DNA from: Pseudomonas piscis
GTDB taxonomy: Bacteria > Pseudomonadota > Gammaproteobacteria > Pseudomonadales > Pseudomonadaceae
Length of the DNA stretch: 49,043 bases
Assembly: GCF_009380155.1 (NCBI RefSeq)
Contig: NZ_WHUV01000010.1
Location: 1 to 49,043 of the forward strand
Direction of reading: 5' to 3'
Part shown: piece by piece, positions 41,520-49,043 of the stretch
How the letters are laid out: each line of letters starts with the position of its first letter
How positions within the stretch are numbered: position 1 is the first letter of the stretch
Notes under the pieces: model-generated
What the model saw: only the letters and a program-made list of their open reading frames with translations
Database searches by the model: none
What the model was told of the DNA's origin: nothing
Made by a program: the position numbers and the translations under genes

Positions 41520-42442
41520 CCCAGGCGGCGGTCGGCCAGGTTCAGCAGCGGTTCGCCCGCCTCCAGGCGGCGCAGGTTCTCCGCCACTTGCCGGGCAATG
41601 CAATCGTGGGAGGCGGCCGAGGCCATGTGCGGGGTGACGGTGACCCCGGGCAGGCTCCACAGCCGATGCTCCGCCGGCAGCGGCTCCTGGTCGAAAACAT
41701 CCAGCAAGGCGCCGCGCAGTTGGCCGCTGGCCAGGGCCTGTTGCAGGTCGTCGATCCGCAGGTGCCCGCCACGCCCGCAATTGACCAGCGCCGCCCCGGG
41801 CGCCAGCCGGGCGAAGGTGGCATGACCGAGGATGCCCCGGGTCTCGGGCGTCAGGGGCAGCAGGTTGACCAGCAGGTCCAGGCCGTCGAGGAAGCCATCC
41901 CGCCCCTCGGCGCCGGCGAAGCAGCGCACCTGGGGCAACTGCTTGGCGCTGCGGGCCCAGCCGCGCACCTGGTAGCCCGCGCCAGCCAGGTCCTGGGCGA
42001 TGGCGGCGCCCAGGGAGCCCAGGCCCATGACCCCGACCTTGAAGTCCTGCGCCGGCACTTGCAGCGGCCGCTCCCAGCAGTGCCCGGCCTGCTGCCGCAG
42101 TACCCTGTCGAAGCCCCGGTGGTAGTGGATCACCGCCCAGCGCACGTACTCGGTCATGCCCTGGCGGTGCCCGGGGTCCACCACCCGGCACACCGGCAAT
42201 GGCGGGCAGCCTGGATCGTGTTCCAGGTGATCGATGCCGGCCGCCACCGAATGGATCAACTGCAATGCCGGCAAGGCTCGCAGGCTGCCCGGCGGCGGGA
42301 ACCAGCAGGCCGCCAGCCGTGCCTCGGCAGCCCCGGGGTCGCCTGCCAGCAATGCCTGCACCTGCGGCGCACTGCGGGCAAAGGCCTGCTGCAGTTGTTG
42401 CAGCAACAGGTGGTCACGGGACAGCAGCACCACAGGGCTCAT
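41513..42442 (-). CDS. D-2-hydroxyacid dehydrogenase, GhrA (glyoxylate/hydroxypyruvate reductase A) type
   Basis: A 309-residue NAD(P)H-dependent dehydrogenase. The Rossmann motif is VGVMGLGSLGAAIAQDLAGAG. Catalytic residues are the Arg in NCGRGGHLRIDDLQQ, the Glu in DVFDQEPLPAEHRLW and the His in VTPHMASAAS. Length and the C-terminal LNLADRRLGY fit GhrA-like enzymes. The ATG at 42442 overlaps the aldolase stop (ATGA), so the two are translationally coupled in an operon with the MHS transporter. It likely reduces a 2-keto acid made by, or feeding, the aldolase step. Confidence 0.9.
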   Translation of the reverse strand: MSPVVLLSRDHLLLQQLQQAFARSAPQVQALLAGDPGAAEARLAACWFPPPGSLRALPALQLIHSVAAGIDHLEHDPGCPPLPVCRVVDPGHRQGMTEYVRWAVIHYHRGFDRVLRQQAGHCWERPLQVPAQDFKVGVMGLGSLGAAIAQDLAGAGYQVRGWARSAKQLPQVRCFAGAEGRDGFLDGLDLLVNLLPLTPETRGILGHATFARLAPGAALVNCGRGGHLRIDDLQQALASGQLRGALLDVFDQEPLPAEHRLWSLPGVTVTPHMASAASHDCIARQVAENLRRLEAGEPLLNLADRRLGY

Positions 42443-43194
42443 GACAGGTAGGACTCGCGCTGGTGTTCGATCAGGGTCAGGGCCGCGTCCCAGGCCAGCT
42501 CGATGATGTGGTCGGCATCGTCGCGCTCGAACTGCTCGGCGGTGTGGACACAGACCTGCGGCGAGGGGTAGTTGAGCACCGAGCCACCGGCCAGGGCCTG
42601 TACCTGGGCCTGGCAGGCGCGCTCCAGGAAGTGGATCTCGTGGAAGGCGTGGGCCACGCTGGCACCGCCCACCAGCAGGCCGTGGTTGCGCAGGATCATG
42701 GCCTTGTGCGGGCCCAGGTCGGCGATCAGGCGCTGGCGCTCGTCCAGGGACAGGGCGATGCCTTCATAGGTGTGGTAGGCCAGCTTGCCGTAGAACTTCA
42801 GCGCGTGCTGGCTGATGGGCAGCAGGCCCTGCTGCTGGGCCGCTACTGCCATGCCGGCAGCGGTGTGGGTATGGATCACGCAGTTGAGATCGGGACGGGC
42901 CATGTGGATCGCCGAGTGGATGACGAAGCCGGCGGCGTTGACCCGGTGTCCGCTGTAGTGGGGATCGACGATGCGCCCCTCCTGGTCGATGCGTACCAGG
43001 TCGCTGGCACGCATGCGGTCGAAGATCACCCCGTAGCGGTTGATCAGGAAGTGGTGCTCGGGCCCGGGGATGCGCAGGGTGATGTGGGTGTCGATCAGGT
43101 CGGTCATGCGAAAGTGCGCCACCAGGCGATACAGCGCCGCCAGTTCGCAACGGGCTTGCCATTCGACGGCACTCATGTGTTCAGGTTTGCTCAC
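42439..43194 (-). CDS. Class II aldolase/adducin family protein
   Basis: A 251-residue zinc-dependent aldolase-family protein. Signatures are AALYRLVAHFRMTDLIDTHITLR, DPHYSGHRVNAAGFVIHSAIH, the metal-binding CVIHTHTAAGMAVAA (His-x-His) and LRNHGLLVGG with the third His. The start is GTG 43194: it follows GAGGTG and overlaps the transporter stop as GTGA; an ATG six codons later lacks such a site. It could cleave a sugar acid or hydroxy-keto acid. With the dehydrogenase and transporter it forms a small catabolic operon for a hydroxy acid whose identity is not visible. Confidence 0.88.
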   Translation of the reverse strand: MSKPEHMSAVEWQARCELAALYRLVAHFRMTDLIDTHITLRIPGPEHHFLINRYGVIFDRMRASDLVRIDQEGRIVDPHYSGHRVNAAGFVIHSAIHMARPDLNCVIHTHTAAGMAVAAQQQGLLPISQHALKFYGKLAYHTYEGIALSLDERQRLIADLGPHKAMILRNHGLLVGGASVAHAFHEIHFLERACQAQVQALAGGSVLNYPSPQVCVHTAEQFERDDADHIIELAWDAALTLIEHQRESYLS

Positions 43195-44492
43195 GGATAC
43201 ACCTCTTGGGGAGCGGGTTGGACCACCGGCTTGGCGCGCATGCGCGCCAAGCCACAGACGCCGATCAGCGACAACGCCGACAGCAGGCTGAAGAACAGCG
43301 CCAGGGGCAGCCATTGCCCGGAAAACTTACTGGCCAGCAGCGTCCCCAGCAGCGGCGTGGTGCCGCCGGCCAGGGCGCAACTGAGTTGGTAGGCGATGGA
43401 GATGCCTGAGTAGCGCAGGTGCACCGGGAACGCCTGGGTCATGTAGCCGGCGATCACCGCGTACAGCGCCGACAGGATCACCACCGCCAGGGCGATGCCG
43501 AGGGTCATCAAGAGGATGTTCTGGGTACCGACCAGCAGGAACATCGGGTACGGCGTGACCATGCACAGCAGGGCCACCAGGGTCAGGAAGCGCCCTTCGC
43601 CGATGCGCTCGGCCAGCAGGGCCGAGAGCGGTTGCGACAGCAGCTGGATCACGGTGACGAGGAACAGGCAGTCGAGGATGGTGGCCCGGGGGATGCCCTG
43701 GTACTGGGTGACGTAGGTGATCATGAAGGTGTTGGTGAAGAAGAAACCGGCCGAACCTATGGTCACCGCCGCCGAGGCCAGGAGGATCTGCCGCCAGCAG
43801 TCGCGGACCACCTCCAGCACCGGGTAGCGCGCCGTCTCCTGGTTATCCCGGGCCTTGGCGAACTCCGGCGATTCATGCACCCCGCTACGGATCATCAGGC
43901 CCACCATCATCAGCACGCCACTGGCCAGGAACGGCAGGCGCCAGCCCCAGGCGAGGAAGTCCTCGGGGGCAAGGCTGGTGACCAGGCGAAAGGCGATCAA
44001 AGCCAGCAACAGGCCGGCGGGGCTGCCCAATTGGGCGAAGGAGGCGTAGAAGGTCTTGCGCCGGGCCGGAGCGTGTTCGCTGGCCATCAGCACCGCCCCA
44101 CCCCATTCGCCGCCGACGGAAATGCCCTGGATCAAGCGCAACACGATCAGGCCGATGGGCGCCCAGATACCAACGCTGGCATAGCTGGGCAGCAGGCCGA
44201 TGCCGGTGGTGGCCAGGCCCATCAGCGCCATGGTCACCAGGAGCATCTTCTTGCGCCCGAGGCGGTCGCCCAGGTGGCCGAAGACCATGCCCGCCATGGG
44301 CCGGGCGACGAACCCCACGGCAAAGCTGCCGAACGCCGCCAGGGTGCTGGTCACCGGGTCGCTGCTGGGAAAGAACACCTGCCCCAGCACCAGGGCCGCG
44401 GCCGTGGCGTAGATGTAGAAGTCGTAGAACTCGATGGTGGTGCCGATGAAGGCCGCTGCCGCGGCGCGTCGCGGCTGAGGGGTGCTGTGCAT
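43191..44492 (-). CDS. MHS-family MFS transporter (copy 2)
   Basis: A 433-residue metabolite:proton symporter, paralogous to the one at 39093-40403. It opens PRRAAAAAFIGTTIEFYDFYIYATAA-type sequence and has GHLGDRLGRKKMLLVTMALMG after TM2 and RLIQGISVGGEWGGAVLMAS. About 12 TM segments are visible. ATG 44492 follows AGG; the frame is open upstream to 44597, but that would cover the operator region. It is the first gene of the operon with the aldolase and dehydrogenase (4-base overlap). It is divergent from the second LysR regulator. Confidence 0.92.
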   Translation of the reverse strand: MHSTPQPRRAAAAAFIGTTIEFYDFYIYATAAALVLGQVFFPSSDPVTSTLAAFGSFAVGFVARPMAGMVFGHLGDRLGRKKMLLVTMALMGLATTGIGLLPSYASVGIWAPIGLIVLRLIQGISVGGEWGGAVLMASEHAPARRKTFYASFAQLGSPAGLLLALIAFRLVTSLAPEDFLAWGWRLPFLASGVLMMVGLMIRSGVHESPEFAKARDNQETARYPVLEVVRDCWRQILLASAAVTIGSAGFFFTNTFMITYVTQYQGIPRATILDCLFLVTVIQLLSQPLSALLAERIGEGRFLTLVALLCMVTPYPMFLLVGTQNILLMTLGIALAVVILSALYAVIAGYMTQAFPVHLRYSGISIAYQLSCALAGGTTPLLGTLLASKFSGQWLPLALFFSLLSALSLIGVCGLARMRAKPVVQPAPQEVYP

Positions 44493-44587
44493 GCAAGGAC
44501 CTGTGTATTTGTAGTTATGGGCAGGTGCTGAAGGCTTAGTCAGGCGGCGCTCTATGGCGCTTGTGGGCTTTATCGCCGTCGTGCCAG

Positions 44588-44632
44588 GATTAGTCAATTT
44601 TCGAATTCTTATCCTAACTATTAGCCTTGCTA
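44588..44632. promoter_or_regulatory. Putative LysR control region 2 (shared motif)
   Basis: AGTCAATTTTC at 44592-44602 is identical to the motif in control region 1. It is 100 bases from its MHS start, versus 105 in copy 1. TTATC and TTAGCC elements follow, again in a locally AT-rich island. Confidence 0.6.
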
Positions 44633-44656
44633 CTACTAGGGCACCCCATGGGCGCT

Positions 44657-44690
44657 TCTAAAAACGTAGGCGAGGCAGGTCGTTTTTAGA
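44657..44690 (+). other. Hairpin just before the second LysR start
   Basis: TCTAAAAACG (44657-44666) and CGTTTTTAGA (44681-44690) are perfectly complementary around a 14-base loop. The right arm abuts the AGGAG ribosome site at 44689-44693. It could act as an attenuator or block the ribosome site. Confidence 0.7.
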
Positions 44691-44698
44691 GGAGCCCC

Positions 44699-45685
44699 AT
44701 GTCGACACTCGATCCTGTGACCGGCTCCTGGGCCGGACGGCGTTTTCTCAACGATCGCCTGGACTGGAACCTGTTGCGCACCTACCTGGTGATCGGCCAG
44801 GAAGGCAGCATGAGCCGCGCTGCCGCGCGCCTGCACATCACCCAGTCGGCGGTCAGCCAGGCCCTCAAGCGGCTCGAGGAGCAGCTGGACTGCCTGCTGA
44901 TCGTCCGTAGCGGACGGCGCTTCGAACTCACCGAGACCGGCGAGGAAGTGCTGCGCATCGCCACCGATATCTATGGCGACATCTCGCGCCTGGGCACCGT
45001 GGTGCAAAGCCGTCAGGACGACGTGGTGGGCAAGATCCGCATTCTCACCGTCAGTGGGGTGAAGGCCCGGCATTACGATGAGTTCCTCGCTGACTTTCAT
45101 GCCGCGCATCCGAAGATCGAGCTGGAGGTGGAGGTGCTGGGCAGTCCGGACATCATCAGTTCGCTGCTGCAAAAGACCGCGACCCTGGGGGTGGGCCTGT
45201 GCCGGCTGCCGCAGCCCAGGCTGGAGCAGCGAGTGCTGTTCCGGGAGCGCTACGCCTACTTCTGCGGCCCACGCCATCGGCTGTTCGGCCAGGCCAACCT
45301 GAGCCTGCAACAGCTGGCCACGGAGAACTTCGTCAGCTTCACCAGCGACCAGCTGGGAGGCAATCTGTCACCCCTGACGCTGTTTCGCGACCAGCAGGGC
45401 TTTACCGGCAAGATCGTCGCCTCTTCCACCAGTTTCGAGGAAATTCATCGGCTGATCTGCGCCGGCTTCGGCATTGGCTGCCTGCCGATCCACCTGGTGC
45501 GCCGGGACGTCGAACAGGGCTTGCTGTGGCCACTGCCGCCGGAGGATGGGGTGGTGGATTTCGATATCCAGCTGCTGTGGAACCGTGAGCAGAAGATGAG
45601 CCAGGCCGAGGCGCTGTTTCTCCAGAGCATCCAGCACATGCTCAGTATCCACGAGCAGGTGCCGGACAGCCTGGTGCTGCGCTGA
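44699..45685 (+). CDS. LysR-type transcriptional regulator (copy 2)
   Basis: A 328-residue LysR regulator paralogous to copy 1. HTH: LLRTYLVIGQEGSMSRAAARLHITQ then SAVSQALKRLEEQLDCLLIV. The effector domain has VGKIRILTVSGVKARHYDEF and ENFVSFTSDQLGGNLSPLTLFRDQQGF-type sequence, nearly the same as copy 1. ATG 44699 follows AGGAG, preceded by a strong hairpin. It is divergent from the transporter/aldolase/dehydrogenase operon and is its likely regulator. It ends 1 base from the convergent PBP2 gene. Confidence 0.92.
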   Translation: MSTLDPVTGSWAGRRFLNDRLDWNLLRTYLVIGQEGSMSRAAARLHITQSAVSQALKRLEEQLDCLLIVRSGRRFELTETGEEVLRIATDIYGDISRLGTVVQSRQDDVVGKIRILTVSGVKARHYDEFLADFHAAHPKIELEVEVLGSPDIISSLLQKTATLGVGLCRLPQPRLEQRVLFRERYAYFCGPRHRLFGQANLSLQQLATENFVSFTSDQLGGNLSPLTLFRDQQGFTGKIVASSTSFEEIHRLICAGFGIGCLPIHLVRRDVEQGLLWPLPPEDGVVDFDIQLLWNREQKMSQAEALFLQSIQHMLSIHEQVPDSLVLR

Positions 45686-45686
45686 C

Positions 45687-47579
45687 TCAGACGTGGGGAT
45701 CGCCAGGAGCCTTGGCCGGTGCGGCGTACTGCGGCTTGAGGTGGCCGTTCTGGTCCAGTAGCCAGGCGTCCATGATCTGCCGCACCACGGGGCCGGCGAC
45801 CCGGCCACCGGCCTCGCCGTTCTCGATCATCACCGAGATCACGATCTGCGGATGCTCGGCCGGGGCGAAGCCGACGAACAGGGCATTATCGCGGTTGCGC
45901 TCACGGGTCTTGAGGCGGTCATAGCGCTCGCCCTGCTTGATCGCCACCACCTGGGCGGTACCACTCTTGCCCGCGATCCGGTACTGGGCCCCAGCGGCGG
46001 CGGCACGGGCGATGCCGCGAGGATCGTGCATGACCATCTGCATGCCATGGTTGACCTGGTCCCACTCGCGCGGGTCCTTCAACAGGATGTTGGGCATCGG
46101 ATGCGGGTCCACCGGGGCCACGCCATCGACGGTCTTGGCCAGGTGCGGCCGGTTCCATACCCCCTTGTTGGCGATCAGTGCCGTGGCCTGGGCCAGCTGC
46201 AGCGGCGTGACCTGCATGTAGCCCTGGCCAATGCCGAGGATCAGCGTTTCTCCCGGGAACCACGCCTGGCGGCGGGTGGCGCGCTTCCAGGCCTGGGACG
46301 GCATCAGTCCCGGGGCTTCCTCGAACATGTCCAGGGAGACCTTCTCCCCGAGGCCGAACATGGCCATGTAGTCGTGCAGGCGGTCGATACCCAGCTTGTG
46401 GGCGAGGTCGTAGAAGTAGGTGTCGTTGGAACGCATGATCGCCGCGTCCATGTCCACCCAGCCGTCGCCGCTGCGGTTCCAGTTGCGGTATTTGTGGTCG
46501 TAGTCCGGCAACTGGTAGTAGCCCGGATCGAAGACGCGGCTGGAGGGGGTGACCACGCCGGTATCCAGGCCGGCGATGGCCACTTCCGGCTTGATGGTCG
46601 AGCCCGGCGCATAGAGGCCGCGCAACGCGCGGTTGAACAGCGGCCGGTCGATGGAATCATGCAGGGCGGCATATTCCTTGAAACTGATGCCGGTAACGAA
46701 CAGGTTGGGGTCGAAGCTGGGGTTGCTGACCATGGCCAGCACTTCGCCGGTGGACGGGTCAAGGGCCACCACCGAGCCGCGGCGGTCGCCCAGGGCTTGC
46801 TCGGCAGCCTCCTGGAGCTTCACGTCCAGGCTCAGGACGATGTTCTTCCCGGGGACCGGATCGGTGTGCTTGAGCACGCGCATGACCCGCCCCTGGGCGT
46901 TGGTCTCCACCTCTTCGTAACCGACATGGCCGTGCAGTTCGGATTCGTAGAACTTCTCGATACCGGTCTTGCCGATGGATTGGGTACCGCGGTACTCCAC
47001 CGAGTCCAGGGTCTTGGCTTCTTTCTCGTTGATCCGCCCGACATAACCGATGGAGTGGGCGAAGTGCATCCCCAGGGGGTAATGCCGGACGAACTGGGCT
47101 TCGACATCCATGCCCGGCAAGCGGTATTCGTTCACCGCCAATACGGCGATCTGCTCCTCAGTGAGCTGGTAGAACAGGGTGACGGGCACGAAAGGATGGC
47201 GGGCCTGCTTCATGGCCTTGTCGAACAGCGCCCGCTCTTCCGGCGGCAAGTGCAGGAGCTCGGCCACGGTATCCAGTTCGCCCTTGAGATCGGTGGCGCG
47301 CTCACGGGTGATGGTCAGGTTGAAGCTGGGGCGGTTGTCCGCCAGGACCACGCCATTGCGGTCATAGATCACCCCACGGGTCGGGGTGATGGGCAACACG
47401 TGGACACGGTTGTTCTGCGAAACGGTGGAGTGGTAGTCGAACTCCACCACCTGGAGGAAATACATACGCCCCACCAGCGCACAGGTGATGGCCGCTACCA
47501 GCACGGCGCAGGCCAGCAGCCGCTTGTTGACCAGGCGGGTTTCTTTCTCGTGGTCCTTGATCGGAATCGCTTCGGGCAT
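45687..47579 (-). CDS. mrdA: Penicillin-binding protein 2 (PBP2, transpeptidase), solitary copy
   Basis: A 630-residue class B PBP that cross-links peptidoglycan during cell elongation. One N-terminal TM anchor (LLACAVLVAAITCALVGRMY) is followed by a dimerisation domain (ITPTRGVIYDRNGVVLADNRPSFNL). The transpeptidase motifs are APGSTIKP with Ser327 (S-x-x-K), MRSNDTYFY (S-x-N) and GKSGTAQV (K-S-G-T). Length is normal for PBP2. The start at ATG 47579 is chosen because it gives the usual MPEAIPIKDHEKE N-terminus. It is not next to rodA or the usual cell-wall cluster, so it may be a second PBP2 paralogue. It is divergent from the alcohol dehydrogenase gene, 285 bases away. Confidence 0.93.
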   Translation of the reverse strand: MPEAIPIKDHEKETRLVNKRLLACAVLVAAITCALVGRMYFLQVVEFDYHSTVSQNNRVHVLPITPTRGVIYDRNGVVLADNRPSFNLTITRERATDLKGELDTVAELLHLPPEERALFDKAMKQARHPFVPVTLFYQLTEEQIAVLAVNEYRLPGMDVEAQFVRHYPLGMHFAHSIGYVGRINEKEAKTLDSVEYRGTQSIGKTGIEKFYESELHGHVGYEEVETNAQGRVMRVLKHTDPVPGKNIVLSLDVKLQEAAEQALGDRRGSVVALDPSTGEVLAMVSNPSFDPNLFVTGISFKEYAALHDSIDRPLFNRALRGLYAPGSTIKPEVAIAGLDTGVVTPSSRVFDPGYYQLPDYDHKYRNWNRSGDGWVDMDAAIMRSNDTYFYDLAHKLGIDRLHDYMAMFGLGEKVSLDMFEEAPGLMPSQAWKRATRRQAWFPGETLILGIGQGYMQVTPLQLAQATALIANKGVWNRPHLAKTVDGVAPVDPHPMPNILLKDPREWDQVNHGMQMVMHDPRGIARAAAAGAQYRIAGKSGTAQVVAIKQGERYDRLKTRERNRDNALFVGFAPAEHPQIVISVMIENGEAGGRVAGPVVRQIMDAWLLDQNGHLKPQYAAPAKAPGDPHV

Positions 47580-47864
47580 TGCTACAGCTTCTCGGTGAAA
47601 TAGAGGTCGACGCTGGTCCGTGCGGGTGAAATCGGGTCCGTAAAAAAGAGCTGCACCATACCAAAAACCGGCCGCCGACTTTGCCGGGATTTCCCCCACG
47701 GCTGATCAATGGTGCTGGCCGGAGGGCATTATTGACCTGTGATCAAGGGTGTTGTTCCGATTCTTGGGTTTTTCCCGCATTACTCACTGGGGAGACTGCA
47801 AGATGCTCTTGGCCGGTCGACCTGGCTGGCGCAAGAGCGTCTTGAAACCTGATGGAGAGTGAAG

Positions 47865-48869
47865 ATGCCAAGCGAATATGTGGCCTGGGGCTGGACCCGG
47901 GGAGCCGGCCTGCCTGGCCTGCGATCGATCCGTAAAGCCCTGCCGCAACCGTCGGCCAATCAACTGCTGATCGCCAATAGCGTGATCGCGTTGAATCCGG
48001 TGGATTGGAAAATGATCGAATGGGGCCACGACGACTGGCGGGACGGCCATGTGCCGGGCGTGGATGGTGTCGGAGTAGTGGCGGCAGCAGGCTCTGATGC
48101 GAGCATCCGACCAGGAACCCGGGTGGCTTATCACCAGGGGTTGAGCGCTGACGGTAGTTTCGCCGAATACAGCCTGATCGATGCCAGGGCCGCCCTCGTC
48201 CTGCCCGATGAGCTGGACGACGCTGTGGCGGCGGCCTTGCCATGCCCCGGTCTGACGGCCCTGCAAGCTTTGGACAAGCTGCCCCAGGCGGGCGTGGGGG
48301 ATGTGCTGGTGGTGGGTGCCGGCGGTGCCGTGGGCTCGTTGCTGGCGCAGATGGCGGTAAAAAGGGGGATGCGGGTCTGGGCCACGGCTTCAGCCAAGCA
48401 TCATGAACGACTGCTGGAGCAAGGTGTGGTTGGAGTCTTCGACTACCACCGGCCAGAGTGGCGGACTGAATTGCAAGCCCGCCTGGGTAGCCGGCGGCTT
48501 TCGGCTATTTTCGATACGGTCAGCGGCAGACAAGCGGCGAACCTGGCCGAGTTGCTGGGCTACAACGGGCACTTGGTGTGTATCCAGGATCGCCAGGAGA
48601 CGGCGCCGTTGCCAGCATTCAGCACAGCCATTTCCCTGCATGAAGTGGCGTTGAACAGTCTTCATGCACACGGCGTCGAAGCCGACTGGCAACGCTACCA
48701 GCAACAGGGTGCCTATTTGCTGCAGCAGGTTGCACAAGGTCAGCTCAAGGGCTCTGCCCTGTTGCCTTTCGACTTCAACGAACTGCCGGCAAAGCTCGAG
48801 GCGCTCAGGGATGCGGAGCAGCACGGCAAGTGGATCGCTCGCCTGCAGCCCGGGCAAGTGTTTGCCTGA
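47865..48869 (+). CDS. Zinc-type alcohol dehydrogenase/quinone oxidoreductase (MDR superfamily)
   Basis: A 334-residue medium-chain reductase. The N-terminal GroES-like domain includes ALNPVDWKMIEWGHDDW and VPGVDGVGVVAAAG, and the Rossmann part has DVLVVGAGGAVGSLLAQMA followed by KRGMRVWATASAKHHERL. The Cys ligands of the catalytic zinc site are not evident, so it is probably of the zinc-free quinone-oxidoreductase class. ATG 47865 follows GGAG; a GTG two codons earlier is too close to the ribosome site. Substrate unknown. Confidence 0.88.
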   Translation: MPSEYVAWGWTRGAGLPGLRSIRKALPQPSANQLLIANSVIALNPVDWKMIEWGHDDWRDGHVPGVDGVGVVAAAGSDASIRPGTRVAYHQGLSADGSFAEYSLIDARAALVLPDELDDAVAAALPCPGLTALQALDKLPQAGVGDVLVVGAGGAVGSLLAQMAVKRGMRVWATASAKHHERLLEQGVVGVFDYHRPEWRTELQARLGSRRLSAIFDTVSGRQAANLAELLGYNGHLVCIQDRQETAPLPAFSTAISLHEVALNSLHAHGVEADWQRYQQQGAYLLQQVAQGQLKGSALLPFDFNELPAKLEALRDAEQHGKWIARLQPGQVFA

Positions 48870-48928
48870 GCCAGGTCAGGCCCGGCAAGTGCCGGGCCGC
48901 TTGCCAGGATTTCGCTCGCGCAAAGACA

Positions 48929-48960
48929 AAACCCCAACTGCTTTCGCAATTGGGGTTTCG
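48929..48960 (-). terminator. rRNA operon terminator
   Basis: On the minus strand AAACCCCAA...TTGGGGTTT forms a strong hairpin followed by TTTTGTCTTTG. It lies just after the 5S rRNA 3' end. Confidence 0.88.
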
Positions 48961-48968
48961 GAATTTAA

Positions 48969-49043
48969 TCTTGACGATGACCTACTCTCACATGGGGAAA
49001 CCCCACACTACCATCGGCGATGCATCGTTTCACTGCTGAGTTC
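48969..49043 (-). rRNA. rrf: 5S ribosomal RNA, 3' part (cut by window edge)
   Basis: The minus strand matches the last 75 bases of Pseudomonas 5S rRNA: GAACTCAGCAGTGAAACG, CGCCGATGGTAGTGTGGGG and the 3' end GAGTAGGTCATCGTCAAGA. The 5' part lies beyond the right edge, so an rRNA operon transcribed leftwards ends here. Confidence 0.96.

Noticed and set aside
1..49043. CRISPR arrays, prophage or transposon remnants
   Set aside because: No regularly spaced repeats, integrase, transposase or tRNA-linked direct repeats were seen.

Overview
The window is chromosomal DNA from a Pseudomonas of the fluorescens group, most like P. protegens or P. chlororaphis. Base composition is GC-rich throughout. 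The left edge holds a pyoverdine-type peptide synthetase flanked by promoters that match the PvdS sigma-factor box. Many products (isonitrile hydratase with its usual Cys101, MocR/PdxR regulators, acetylpolyamine deacetylase, MHS transporters) are typical of this group. The right edge is the 3' end of an rRNA operon: the 5S gene on the minus strand with its terminator. I see no insertion sequence, integrase, tRNA or CRISPR array. The window looks like stable accessory and metabolic chromosome.

Layout. 1-7.2 kb: siderophore region, with the N-terminal 1710 residues of a non-ribosomal peptide synthetase (pvdI-like, first substrate predicted as Asp), a divergent siderophore-interacting flavoreductase and a type II thioesterase. 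Each has its own PvdS-like box. 7.2-9.1 kb: an MFS exporter and a divergent TetR regulator sharing two identical 17-bp palindromes. 9.2-13.5 kb: a GH15 glucan hydrolase, a VOC protein, two small unknown proteins and an epoxide-hydrolase-like enzyme. 13.5-17.9 kb: a tight three-gene operon of a 4-TM protein, a membrane-anchored TIGR01777-type SDR, and an unusual fusion of an alpha/beta hydrolase to a PEP-synthase-like ATP-grasp and phosphohistidine module. This is the best candidate here for an undescribed pathway. 17.9-22.1 kb: a GlxA-type regulator divergent from isonitrile hydratase, then a monooxygenase-fold protein, a LysE exporter and a MocR regulator.

22.4-28.2 kb: an APH(6)-like kinase, an AHSA1-type SRPBCC protein, an ADP-ribosylglycohydrolase/GFA zinc-domain fusion, an LprI-like protein, a WG-repeat lipoprotein and a HAD phosphatase. 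28.2-28.7 kb: a structured noncoding stretch ending in a strong terminator. 28.7-33.7 kb: an AraC regulator and an EmrAB/OprM-type tripartite efflux operon with overlapping genes. 33.9-36.7 kb: a DUF4337 membrane protein and a YtcJ-like amidohydrolase. 36.8-45.7 kb: two paralogous LysR/MHS-transporter modules placed side by side, each controlling a different catabolic operon. One has an M20 carbamoylase-type hydrolase plus an acetylpolyamine deacetylase; the other has a class II aldolase plus a 2-hydroxyacid dehydrogenase. The two divergent control regions share an 11-bp identical core. 45.7-49.0 kb: an orphan PBP2, a zinc-type alcohol dehydrogenase and the end of the rRNA operon.

Working together: the left block makes and reduces pyoverdine under iron starvation (PvdS). 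The LysR/MHS pair looks like a duplicated sensing-and-uptake cassette recruited to two nutrient pathways. Several divergent pairs (TetR/MFS, GlxA/InhA, LysR/MHS twice) have visible operator-like repeats between them.
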